Below are positions 10,401 through 17,091 of a stretch of 64,000 bases of DNA, piece after piece. The DNA lies in assembly GCA_021154885.1 (NCBI GenBank), contig JAJKHS010000013.1, forward strand, positions 91,767-155,766. The letters are read 5' to 3'. The notes beneath the pieces were generated by a model. The model was not told where the DNA came from and ran no database searches. It saw only the letters and a list, made by a program, of their open reading frames with translations. The DNA comes from Thermoanaerobaculum sp. (GTDB lineage: Bacteria; Acidobacteriota; Thermoanaerobaculia; Multivoradales; UBA5704). Position 1 is the first letter of the stretch; each line of letters starts with the position of its first letter. The translations under genes and the position numbers were made by a program.

Positions 10401-10563
10401 CCTCGCCACCGTGGCCGGCATGCTCCCCCTGGCCCTCCTCGGCGGCCAGGGAGTGGAGCTGCGCCGCGCTCTGGCCCTCGCCGTGATCGGGGGTCTGACG
10501 ACCGCGGTCTTCGCTTCGCTCCTCCTGGTGCCGGTGCTTTACAGGTTCGCCCACAGACGATGA
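7426..10563 (+). CDS. RND efflux permease (AcrB/HAE-like)
   Basis: A 1045-residue RND pump starting with GTG that overlaps the adaptor stop. The N-terminus VERPVSTLLGALTVV and the two periplasmic-loop/six-helix halves fit the AcrB family. The proton-relay region reads GLLVDSSIVVLES (D at about residue 394, the second Asp of AcrB replaced by Ser), and the second half has LLAGIVVNNAIVLVH, common in non-AcrB subfamilies. Residues ~489-537 are not RND sequence: they are encoded by a palindromic repeat inserted in frame in the cytoplasmic linker between the halves. It couples by ATGA to the next gene, suggesting a heteromeric pump of the two RND proteins. Confidence 0.92.
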   Translation: MIRRAVERPVSTLLGALTVVVLGVFSLLRLPVSLLPALERPSLILTAAAPGSAREEVLERITRPLEQRLGALAGVTSVRSTTGDGWARVRVESEWQTDADRLRIEAERRLAGLEVAGATLAVELAAGDPEPIVEVAVFGGSGTARAAFTREVLAPELARLEGTGRLETLGLAPLHPVVRPHAAALAARGLTAADLVARLRTVGAAVAAGRARAGAVARPLLVREDATSLDALRALRLAGPRGESVLGDVAEVGLEEVRDDSFFRLNGREGTLVRVFRAPEANAVALAARVRERVDALSRRSGRSTSGLKVEVAADRSAEVVAALKELGIAALLGLALGVAVLRFLLGRWRPTLALAVAVPASLLAAFSGFYLAGLSLDVVSLAGLALAAGLLVDSSIVVLESIETARARGEEDPEIAGARQIALPVIAGFLATAVVFLPLIYLKGLARAFFGAQAFAIVASLAASLLFSLTVTPVLARSRRSRRPRPGPSPPTPSPAPSHPPHRERGTRLERSGWSPSSPGEGGWEEAGEEGRGDEGLGWGRAPGRATYLRLLDFVLARPSAAVLAGVAVAALALLALGVLPRELVPEAAARDLVVRYRLDRDLTPEASRHQGEAVEARTAAVLNGVPASRLAVQLPGTGDMGDVDREETGRIELRFADSATAARARKRLQAALARLPGVEVWVEPRASAFVESIERTGRRLEVVASAATPERAADLARRTAERLAARAGLRESGSRRDGPTPAVLLAWDVPRLAALAGDSGQRDRLEDQVRSGLGDQTAGRVRIEGVEPEVLVKATEPVDPGLIPVSAGSGSVIPLAAVARLTAGSRPPALEREEGIPAVRRSFEGSADARRRDPEELLAGLARAADEEVSPAGQALELRRAFGQLRLALALSLVLVFLTVAALYESLATPLVVMSTVPVALGGALGLLAAAGQTLNVLSFLGLILLAGIVVNNAIVLVHRIEDHRRSGQGMDEAIRLAGAERYRPILMTTLATVAGMLPLALLGGQGVELRRALALAVIGGLTTAVFASLLLVPVLYRFAHRR
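8890..9035. repeat. Palindromic repeat inserted inside the RND gene
   Basis: A 146-bp imperfect inverted repeat with arms 8890-8949 and 8969-9035, rich in CCCTCACC and CTCTCCCG motifs. Its length and phase keep the RND frame open and add about 49 Pro/Gly/Arg-rich residues. A partial relative lies near 16098-16161 (CTCTTCTCCCGG followed by GGTGATGAGGG), showing this is a dispersed family. I infer mobilisation of a non-autonomous palindromic element into the gene. Confidence 0.85.
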
Positions 10564-13500
10564 AGAAAAAAGGGACAGCAGGGACTACAGGGACCGTAGG
10601 GACGGCAGGGACGGACCGTCCGATGGGCAGGCTGATTCTCACCCTGGGTCTGCTGGTGCTGGGGGGTGTGGCCCTGTCGCGCCTGCCCCTGGACTACCTG
10701 CCGCGGCAGAGCTTTCCGGAGCTGACCGTGGGCTTCAGCCTCGGCGAGGAGCGGGACCCGGGCGAGGTGGCCCGCGAGTGGGTGGAGCCCATCGAGAGCG
10801 CCGTCCGCTCCCTGGGCGGAGTGCGGGGAATGGCAGGCGAGGTGCGGACGGACGGCGCCGAGCTGACCGTGCGCTTCGACCCGGGGACCGATCCCGAGCG
10901 CAAGGCCGCGCGGCTGGACTCGGAGCTGGTGCGGCTGAGAACCCGAATGACTGCGGCATCTGCGGGGTCGCAAAGCGCGTCCCTCTGGGTGGAACCCGCC
11001 ACGGAGCGAAACGGGGACTTCCTGGCACTCGTCTGGCTGGCTGGCGCCCGCGAGGACGCGGACGCGCGGGCCGCCGCCGAGGTCCTGAAGGCCGTGCCCG
11101 GCGTGCGGGAGGTGGAGCTCGTCGGCGTGCGGGACGAGGAGGTGAGGATCGAGCTCGCCGCCGGAGCCCTCGATCCCTGGGGTCAGGCCGACGCCGTGCT
11201 GGGCGAGGCCCGGCGCTGGCTGCGGGTGCCCTCCCTGGGCTGGAGCCGCTTCGGAGATCGCGGGGACCACCGCCGGCCCGTGTTGGCAACAGCCCAGGAG
11301 CGATTGGCAGCGCTCCCCATCCCCGCCGCCGGAGGTGCCGTCCCCCTGGACTCCACCGCCACCATCCACGACGGGCGCAAGCCCCCCCGGGACGAGGTGC
11401 GCTTCCGCGGCCGGCCGGCCCGGGCCGCCTATATCTATAGGACGCACGACGCCGATCCCCTGACGGTGGACCGGGCCCTGCGCCGGCGACTGGGAAACCT
11501 GCCGGGCGGCGTGAGAGGCGAGATCGGCTTGAGCGACGCCGATCCCCTCCGCGACCTGGTCCTGCGCCTGGCCCTGGCCGGGCTCCTGGGGATCGGCCTC
11601 GCCGCCGCGGCCGGAGCCTGGCGGGGCGGCCTCTGGGGAGCCCTCGCCCTGGGACTGGCCATCCCGGCCGTCGTGGCCGCGGCAGCCAATGCCTTCCTGC
11701 TGGCCGGCGTGCCGCTCGACGTGACCACCCTGGCCGCCCTGGCCGTGGCCGCCGCCGGCCTCCTCCCCCTCGCCGCCCTGCGCCTGACCCGGCGCGACGG
11801 CTTCTGGACCTGGGGCCTCACCGCCATCGCCTCCGCCGCCGCGGTGCCCGTGGCCGTGGCCCTGGCGAGCGCCGAATTGGGTCCCCTCCTCGCTGAGCCC
11901 GCGCGGGCGTTCCTCCTCGCCGTGGCGGCGGGGGTGGGGGCGCTGGCGCTGCTGCCGGGTCCACCGCCCGGGATTGAAATCCCGGGCTACCGACGGTATC
12001 CCCTCCGGGGCCACAAAAACCGTCTGGCGGTCCCGCCAGGGACCACCGTTGGTAGCCCGGGATTTCAATCCCGGGCGAGGGGGGCCGCCCTCGTTCGCAC
12101 CGCCCTGCGCGATCCCGGCACCGTCCTGCTGGCCGCGGCCACGGCCTCCTTCCTCGCCATCGCCCTCTGCGGCGCTGCGCTCGTCCCCCGTCCCGGGACG
12201 CTGCGGCCCGATCAGGCGAACCTCACGCTCCTCCTGCGCCTGCCGCCGGGCACCACCCTGGAGGAGACCGTCCGCCGGGCGATCAAGGCCGAGGCGCTGC
12301 TCGCCAAGGCCGAGGAGGTGGAACGCTTCTGGAGCTACTCCACCCCCGGCGTGGCGCGCGTCGTGGCCGAGCTGCGATCGAACACCCGCGATCCCGAGCG
12401 CCGGGCCCTGCTCGCCACCCGTCTGCGCTACGAGATGGGCGGCGCCGGCTCCCTGGAGATCGCCTCCGGCACCCGGCCGTCGTCCGCGGGGACCGGCGCC
12501 GGCTTCCTCGCCGACCTCGAAGAGAAGGCGGAGACGGACGAGCACGCCGAGACTTGGCGCGTGGTGCTGCGCGGCGCCGATCTCGGGGCCGTGAGGGCGG
12601 GCTACGACCGCCTGCTCGAGCGGCTGGACAGCCTCAAGGTGCGGCGCTTCTGGATCTCAGGCTGGGGGGAGCCGGCGGTCCAGCTCGTCCTGAGGCCCCG
12701 GGCCGGCACCACCCCTGCCGAGGCCGCGACCCTGGCCGGCCGGCTGCGGCGGGAGAGCGCGCCGCCCCCCTTCCTGGGCCTGCCGCCGGCCCATCCCGGA
12801 GGCCCGCAGCGCTCCCTCACCGTGGTCCCCGCCGGCGCGCCCGCGGACGCCGACCGCGCCGTGCCCCAGCTCGCGGCCCTGCTCGGCCGCCCTCTCTCCC
12901 TGGACGGCCGGGTGGTGACGCCCGGCGCCCTCCTCGCGCCCACCGAGGAGGTCCTCTATCCTCGGGTGAAGCGCCAGTCGGGCCGCTTCGTGGTGCCGGT
13001 GGATGTCCAGCTCCTGCTCTCCAGCGAGGAGCTGCGCAAGGAGAAGAGGACGGACCTCGACCGCAGCCTGGCCCGGCTGCCTCTCCCTCCAGGGTGCGAC
13101 CTCGAACGCCCGAATATCGGCGTCGGCACCGGCGCCGACTTCTGGCGACGGGATCGCCTGCGGGTGATCGCCCTCGCCCTCTCCATCCCCCTCCTCCTCT
13201 TCGCCGTGGCCGCCTGCCGGCTCGGCTCGCTGCTGCGCGGGGCCACGGCCCTGGTCCCCTTAGGCCTGGGGCTGGTGGCGGCGCTTCCCCTGGTGGCGGC
13301 CGGCATCGGCCGGCTGGACGAGCTGACCGTCCTCACCCTCGCCGCCAGCCTCGCCCTGGCCCTCCCCACCGCCGCCGAAGTGGCCGCGGCCTCCGCCGAC
13401 GGCGGCGGGAGGCTCTACGGAGACCTGCGCCGGCAGGTCCCCTGGCTCGCCGCCGCGGCGCCGGTGCTGGCTCTCACCCTGGCGGCGGCCACCCTGGGAG

Positions 13501-14588
13501 CGGAGCCCGCCTCCCACCCGTGGTCCGTGCCCCTGCGCACGGCGGCTGTGGCGGGGGGAGCCGCCCTCGCCGGCTCGGCCCTGCTGGTGCCGGCTCTCCT
13601 CCTCGCCGGCAGCCGCTGGCGCCGGCGCGATCCGGAAGAGGAGAAGCGGCGGCGCAATCCCCCCGTCTGGAACGAGCCGGGGGAGCCGGTGCTGGAAGTG
13701 CGGAGCCTGACCAAAATCTACGGCGGGAAATTCCGCGCCCTGGCGGCCGTGGACTTCACCCTCACGCCGGGCATCGTCGGCCTGCTGGGACCGAACGGCG
13801 CGGGCAAGACCACGTTGCTGCGCATCTTGACCGGCCTGCTCGAGCCCACCCGCGGCTCCGTGCGCTACCGGGGCGTTCCCATCAACTCCGCAAACCTGGC
13901 CGCGTACCGGCGGCGGATCGGCTTCCTCCCCCAGGAGTTCAACGCCTACCCGGGCTTCACCGCCGAGCAGTTCCTCGATCACTGGGCCCTGGAGAGGGGG
14001 ATGACCGACCCACAAGCGCGGCGGGCCGAGATCGAGCATCTCCTCGCCGCCGTGGGTCTCGCCGAGCACGCCAACCGCAAGGTGCGGGACTTCTCGGGAG
14101 GCATGCGCCAAAGGGTGGGCATCGCCCGCGCCCTCCTGGGAGCGCCGCCCATCCTCATCGTGGATGAGCCCACGACGGGCCTCGACGTCGAGTCGCGCAG
14201 CCGTTTCCGCCAGATCCTCCTGGAGCAGGCCGGCGAGCGCATCGTCGTCTTCTCCACCCACATCGCGAGCGACGTCGAAGCCGCGGCCCGCCGCATCATC
14301 CTCCTCCACCGCGGCCGGCTGCGCTTCGACGGCACCCCCGAGGACCTGGTGGCCCGCGCCCACGGCCGCGTCTTCCGCGCCCTGGTCGCCGACGCCGACC
14401 TCCTCGCCTTCAGCCACCGCTACCGCACCACCTCGCGGGTCCGGGTCCTCGAAGGCATCCAGGTCCGCGCCATCGCCCGCCCGGGCGAAGAGCCGGCCGG
14501 GGAGATCGTGGAGCCCAACCTGGAGGAGGCGTATCTGGCGGAGGTGGATCGGGCGGATGCGGAGCCTGGGCTTCTGGATCGATCTTGA
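10560..14588 (+). CDS. RND-like permease fused to a C-terminal ABC ATPase
   Basis: A 1342-residue fusion. Residues ~20-1030 follow RND architecture: N-terminal helix, periplasmic domains, helix bundle, second half. The helix aligned to AcrB TM4 reads GLLPLAAL near residue 400, so both relay Asp residues are gone; the second-half counterpart reads ALALPTAAE rather than an NN or Lys motif. From about residue 1045 there is a full ABC ATPase: Walker A GPNGAGKTT, Q-loop LPQEF, signature FSGGMRQR, Walker B ILIVDEPTTGLD, H-loop STHI. The ATG overlaps the upstream stop; residues 2-20 come from a 9-bp tandem repeat, so ATG 10623 is a possible true start. ATP-driven RND action, or service to the operon's ABC-2 permeases, are both inferences. 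Confidence 0.85.
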   Translation: MKKKGTAGTTGTVGTAGTDRPMGRLILTLGLLVLGGVALSRLPLDYLPRQSFPELTVGFSLGEERDPGEVAREWVEPIESAVRSLGGVRGMAGEVRTDGAELTVRFDPGTDPERKAARLDSELVRLRTRMTAASAGSQSASLWVEPATERNGDFLALVWLAGAREDADARAAAEVLKAVPGVREVELVGVRDEEVRIELAAGALDPWGQADAVLGEARRWLRVPSLGWSRFGDRGDHRRPVLATAQERLAALPIPAAGGAVPLDSTATIHDGRKPPRDEVRFRGRPARAAYIYRTHDADPLTVDRALRRRLGNLPGGVRGEIGLSDADPLRDLVLRLALAGLLGIGLAAAAGAWRGGLWGALALGLAIPAVVAAAANAFLLAGVPLDVTTLAALAVAAAGLLPLAALRLTRRDGFWTWGLTAIASAAAVPVAVALASAELGPLLAEPARAFLLAVAAGVGALALLPGPPPGIEIPGYRRYPLRGHKNRLAVPPGTTVGSPGFQSRARGAALVRTALRDPGTVLLAAATASFLAIALCGAALVPRPGTLRPDQANLTLLLRLPPGTTLEETVRRAIKAEALLAKAEEVERFWSYSTPGVARVVAELRSNTRDPERRALLATRLRYEMGGAGSLEIASGTRPSSAGTGAGFLADLEEKAETDEHAETWRVVLRGADLGAVRAGYDRLLERLDSLKVRRFWISGWGEPAVQLVLRPRAGTTPAEAATLAGRLRRESAPPPFLGLPPAHPGGPQRSLTVVPAGAPADADRAVPQLAALLGRPLSLDGRVVTPGALLAPTEEVLYPRVKRQSGRFVVPVDVQLLLSSEELRKEKRTDLDRSLARLPLPPGCDLERPNIGVGTGADFWRRDRLRVIALALSIPLLLFAVAACRLGSLLRGATALVPLGLGLVAALPLVAAGIGRLDELTVLTLAASLALALPTAAEVAAASADGGGRLYGDLRRQVPWLAAAAPVLALTLAAATLGAEPASHPWSVPLRTAAVAGGAALAGSALLVPALLLAGSRWRRRDPEEEKRRRNPPVWNEPGEPVLEVRSLTKIYGGKFRALAAVDFTLTPGIVGLLGPNGAGKTTLLRILTGLLEPTRGSVRYRGVPINSANLAAYRRRIGFLPQEFNAYPGFTAEQFLDHWALERGMTDPQARRAEIEHLLAAVGLAEHANRKVRDFSGGMRQRVGIARALLGAPPILIVDEPTTGLDVESRSRFRQILLEQAGERIVVFSTHIASDVEAAARRIILLHRGRLRFDGTPEDLVARAHGRVFRALVADADLLAFSHRYRTTSRVRVLEGIQVRAIARPGEEPAGEIVEPNLEEAYLAEVDRADAEPGLLDRS
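10571..10615. repeat. Nine-bp tandem repeat (AGGGACNNN x5)
   Basis: Five consecutive 9-bp units beginning AGGGAC occupy the first codons of the RND-ABC fusion gene and encode a Gly/Thr-rich N-terminus. The same unit occurs at 56851-56928 as an inverted pair at the hflX 3' end, so it is a dispersed sequence in this genome. Confidence 0.85.
11965..12077. repeat. Palindromic repeat inserted inside the RND-ABC gene
   Basis: A 113-bp inverted repeat with ~33-bp arms (11965-11997 and 12045-12077); each arm contains the palindrome CCCGGGATTGAAATCCCGGG. The gene remains open through it, gaining about 38 residues (469-506) between the helix bundle and the second RND half, the same linker position hit in the neighbouring RND gene. 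The two inserted elements are unrelated in sequence. Confidence 0.85.
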
Positions 14589-14611
14589 TGACGTATGATG
14601 AGAGCGTCATC
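14587..14611. promoter_or_regulatory. Inverted repeat upstream of vapB, candidate operator
   Basis: GATGACG and CGTCATC form 7-bp arms separated by 11 bp, starting inside the RND-ABC stop codon and ending 15 bp before vapB. AbrB-type antitoxins commonly autoregulate by binding such repeats; the assignment is inference from position. Confidence 0.5.
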
Positions 14612-14626
14612 GATAGGGAGTGCGCT

Positions 14627-14833
14627 ATGCCGACCGTCACCGTCTCGCCAAAGTTCCAGGTCGTGATTCCCCAGGAAGTCCGTGAGGCTTTGGCCATCCG
14701 TCCTGGAGAAAAGTTGCAGGTCTTCCAGTTCGACAACCGGATCGAGCTTGTTCCGGTCCGTCCCATCCGCGAGATGCGTGGCTTCTTGCGTGGAATCGAT
14801 ACCAACCTGGAACGGGATCCCGACCGTCTGTGA
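14627..14833 (+). CDS. vapB: AbrB/MazE-type antitoxin (VapB-like)
   Basis: A 68-residue SpoVT/AbrB-fold DNA-binding antitoxin: the N-terminus MPTVTVSPKFQVVIPQEVR is the diagnostic swapped-hairpin motif, followed by LAIRPGEKLQVF. GGGAG lies six bases before ATG 14627, which I prefer over an upstream in-frame ATG. Its stop overlaps the GTG of the PIN toxin frame. The antitoxin itself looks intact, although the toxin is frameshifted, so it may now act only as an autoregulated repressor. Confidence 0.88.
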   Translation: MPTVTVSPKFQVVIPQEVREALAIRPGEKLQVFQFDNRIELVPVRPIREMRGFLRGIDTNLERDPDRL

Positions 14834-15206
14834 ACGTCGTGGATTCCAGCGGCTGGATCGAATACCTGGCGGACGCGCCAGGGGCAGATTTCTTTGCTCC
14901 TGCCCTTGAGAACACAGAGAGCTGGTAGTCCCGACGATCTGCCTGCTGGAAGTCGCGCGGCACGTCCATCGAAAGAGCGGTGAAGACCAGGCACTCCAAG
15001 CTCTCGCGCTGATGCAGCAAGCACGCGTCGTGGACCTGCTACCCGAGGTCATCCATATGGCGGCCCGGGTAGGGAAGGACCATCACCTCCCTTTGGCGGA
15101 CAGCGTGGTCTACGCGACAGGCCGCCTCTATGGAGCGATCGTCTGGACTCAGGATTCAGACTTCAAAGGATTGGAGGGAGTCCGGTACACGCCCAAGGTC
15201 AAGTAA
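14830..15206 (+). pseudogene. vapC: PIN-domain toxin (VapC-like), frameshifted
   Basis: Starts at GTG 14830 with VNVVDSSGWIEYLAD (first PIN acidic residue present), but reaches TAG at 14926-14928. The homology continues one frame over from VVPTICLLEVARHV through LPLADSVVYATGRLYGAIVWTQDSDF to the stop at 15206, carrying the later PIN acidic residues. Loss of a single base near 14921 explains the break. A sequencing error is possible; otherwise the toxin is dead. Confidence 0.8.
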
Positions 15207-15243
15207 GGGAGCCTGGGGCGGATGCTGGCTGCGGGCCTGGCGA

Positions 15244-15591
15244 TTACTGGACCTCTCCACTGCGGACTCGCAACACGGCTTCCTCCCACTCGGCAGCCGT
15301 GGGTCGATTGGTTTCGTCGACGAAGTCCCTTACCTGTCGCTCGAACTCTGCGAAGTCCTGAGCTTCGGCGGCGATGTCGAACAAGACGGATCTGTAGCTT
15401 TGGCGGAACTCAGCCTGCGCCTCACCGCGATTCGAGCCGACAGCCGCGATACCCCCCGGATTGGCCCCGTACATTACGAAGCCGTCGCCCTCGTCCGCCA
15501 GCAGAGCACGCCCGTTGAGGTTCACCCCTGCTACGAAGCCATTCCCGGCCACCAGGTCCCTGAAATCGAAGAGTAACGGGTAGTGAGTCAT
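15244..15591 (-). CDS. Hypothetical protein, 115 residues
   Basis: A soluble 115-residue protein convergent with the vapBC remnant. It has a beta-rich first half (FDFRDLVAGNGFVAGVNLNGRA style alternation) and an acidic helical C-terminal half with EFERQVRDFVDETNRPTAAEW. Composition is protein-like and the codon third positions are GC-rich as in neighbours. I do not recognise the family. No partner gene is adjacent on its strand. Confidence 0.6.
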   Translation of the reverse strand: MTHYPLLFDFRDLVAGNGFVAGVNLNGRALLADEGDGFVMYGANPGGIAAVGSNRGEAQAEFRQSYRSVLFDIAAEAQDFAEFERQVRDFVDETNRPTAAEWEEAVLRVRSGEVQ

Positions 15592-15807
15592 TAGGCATCT
15601 CCGACGACGACTGAGTGTTCTAGCCTCTTTGTAAGACTGTAGTGGGTGACTGCTCGGTGGTCAACAGCCGGCCGGGGAGGGGCCTGCAAGAGGACGTTTC
15701 GAGGGTGTTCCCAATGTAGAGACGCCCCGCGGGAAACCCCGTGGGGCGTCTCGGGGCGGCAATATCGGCTGCGACCTCCCAGACGCCCCGCGGGAACGCC
15801 GTGACAC

Positions 15808-15845
15808 GGAACGGGATCCGACCGCCTGTGAACGTCGTGGATTTC
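15808..15845 (+). pseudogene. Scar of a vapB-vapC junction
   Basis: About 38 bp match 14809-14847, the end of vapB plus start of vapC, with one base missing and one or two substitutions (shared core CTGTGAACGTCGTGGATT). The rest of the second copy is gone, replaced by palindromic sequence on both sides. Confidence 0.65.
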
Positions 15846-15864
15846 CTTGGCTTCGTCCCATCGA

Positions 15865-16096
15865 GAGGGTGTCTGAAGCTCGTTCTTCAGGCCCAAAGGG
15901 CCGTCCTCCCTCAGCCTGGGGCGCAGCCCCAGGAACACGGAATCTAAAACAATTGGAAAGCCCCAACGGGGCGCGATCCGGCCGTTATCTCGCCCTTTCA
16001 GGGCTTTGGATTGAGGGGGGCTCCCTTTTTCCTGGGGCTGCGCCCCAGGCTGAGGGAGGACGGCCCTTCAGGCCTGAATACTTTCCGGACACCCTC
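15865..16096. repeat. Large palindromic element, about 230 bp
   Basis: Arms of about 70 bp run inward from GAGGGTGTC at 15865 and end at GACACCCTC at 16096; both contain GCCTGGGGCGCAGCCCCAGG-type sub-palindromes and GGGCCGTCCTCCCTCAG. The central ~90 bp holds CCCAACGGGG and a CGCCCTTTCAGGGC segment. It codes for nothing convincing and looks like a non-autonomous dispersed element. Confidence 0.8.
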
Positions 16097-16213
16097 TGAG
16101 ACAAACCACTCCCTCTTCTCCCGGGATGAGGCCGGGAGAAGAGGCCCGGGGTGATGAGGGTCGCCGGTAGTGGGCAAGACGGCTGGATCAAAGCACGGCT
16201 TTCGGAGTAGCAA

Positions 16214-16500
16214 CTATCCGGCCGTCCCGGAACCCGCGAGCGATTCAAGAAGAAGAGCAAGCTCCACGGCATCGCCGTAGTTGAGCCGGCGAATCTGAGC
16301 GCAACAAGTTGACGGCAGAGATCCAGGACCTCCTCCGGCTCAACCTCCAGCACCCGGGCGAGTGAGACGAAGTGTGCTGCTCCATGGAATACAGCGAGCG
16401 CCCGCACTGACGACGCGCCAACTCGGGCAGGCGGTCCAACGATTCCTGAATTGCGCGCGACTGGGGAAGGACGCGACCGGTAGCACCTATAGCACGAGGG
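16214..16500 (-). pseudogene. Remnant of a helical-repeat (NB-ARC/TPR-like) protein
   Basis: Three consecutive frames on the minus strand join into one plausible sequence: AIQESLDRLPELARRQ, then VRALAVFHGAAHFVSLARV with LEVEPEEVLDLCRQLVAL, then LNYGDAVELALLLESLAG before a stop at 16214-16216. Two frameshifts are required. The segment resembles winged-helix/TPR parts of NB-ARC-type proteins. It may be the C-terminal debris of the same long gene whose N-terminus is the TIR gene at 17092-17907, on the same strand. Confidence 0.5.
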
Positions 16501-16765
16501 TAGGCAACCGGCGCAAGTCCAGTGCCGGTTGAGGACTGGCTTAAGGACTGGAGATACTGCCGGCCGGGCGTGCGGAAGGAGAACTTTCGCTGCTGAACGT
16601 CGCTTGGAGCGCCGCGGACGCTACTGGGATCAGAGCCTCTGGTATTGCCAGCGCGGATACGAGTTGGGGCCGCAGTAGAATCGGCCCCATCACCTCCCCT
16701 CAAAGGCCGGGAATAAACCAGCCTCCTAATCTGTCTGCGGATTCAACCATTCAGGAGGATAAGCT

Positions 16766-16927
16766 ATGTCCTATAACAAGCCGTCTGTGCCCTCGGGTGT
16801 TACCGTCGATGTCAAGAAAAATATTTGGAATGCCGGTACAACCGAGACACGCCTCTCCAACGGGAGTTACGTGACAGTAGTAAAGGACATGTTTGGCAAC
16901 GTCAAGGAAGTAAAGAGAGGCTGGTGA
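16766..16927 (+). CDS. Small 53-residue protein with strong ribosome site
   Basis: ATG 16766 follows a near-perfect AGGAGG (16753-16758) at good spacing. The 53-residue product begins MSYNKPSVPSG and ends VKEVKRGW; it is rich in Asn, Thr, Gly and Val, has no Cys and no membrane segment. Base composition is lower in GC than surrounding genes. I do not recognise it. It lies alone between decayed immune-like gene pieces, so it could be a small cargo gene or a secreted/processed peptide; no maturation gene is nearby. Confidence 0.6.
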   Translation: MSYNKPSVPSGVTVDVKKNIWNAGTTETRLSNGSYVTVVKDMFGNVKEVKRGW

Positions 16928-16970
16928 GGATCCGGCCGCCTGTCGGCCATGCTCGCGAACTACTTCTGAC

Positions 16971-16991
16971 TGGGGCCAGCTCTTCCGGCCC
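16971..16991 (+). terminator. Hairpin after the 53-residue gene
   Basis: GGGGCC and GGCCCC flank a short loop about 45 bp after the stop at 16927; no T-run follows, so it is a weak terminator candidate. Confidence 0.35.
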
Positions 16992-17091
16992 CATTCCTTC
17001 TGGTTCTGGCGACGCGCGATCGGCGCCTTTGTCGTCCCTCGACGCCCCCCTTTGGTCCCCGCCCCGCAGCCCCAGGCCGGAATCCAACTAA

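Larger units (their letters stand above)
15592..16213. other. Gene-free stretch of repeats
   Basis: No convincing gene. It holds a short hairpin (15720-15751, arms AGACGCCCC / GGGGCGTCT), a scar resembling the vapB-vapC junction (15808-15845), the 15865-16096 palindrome and a partial copy of the palindromic family that is also inside the RND gene (16098-16161). Open frames on both strands are translations of these repeats. Confidence 0.7.

Noticed and set aside
9042..10559. Long in-phase extension of the RND-ABC gene to the left
   Set aside because: It overlaps the well-supported RND permease in another frame and has Arg/Pro-rich shadow composition.
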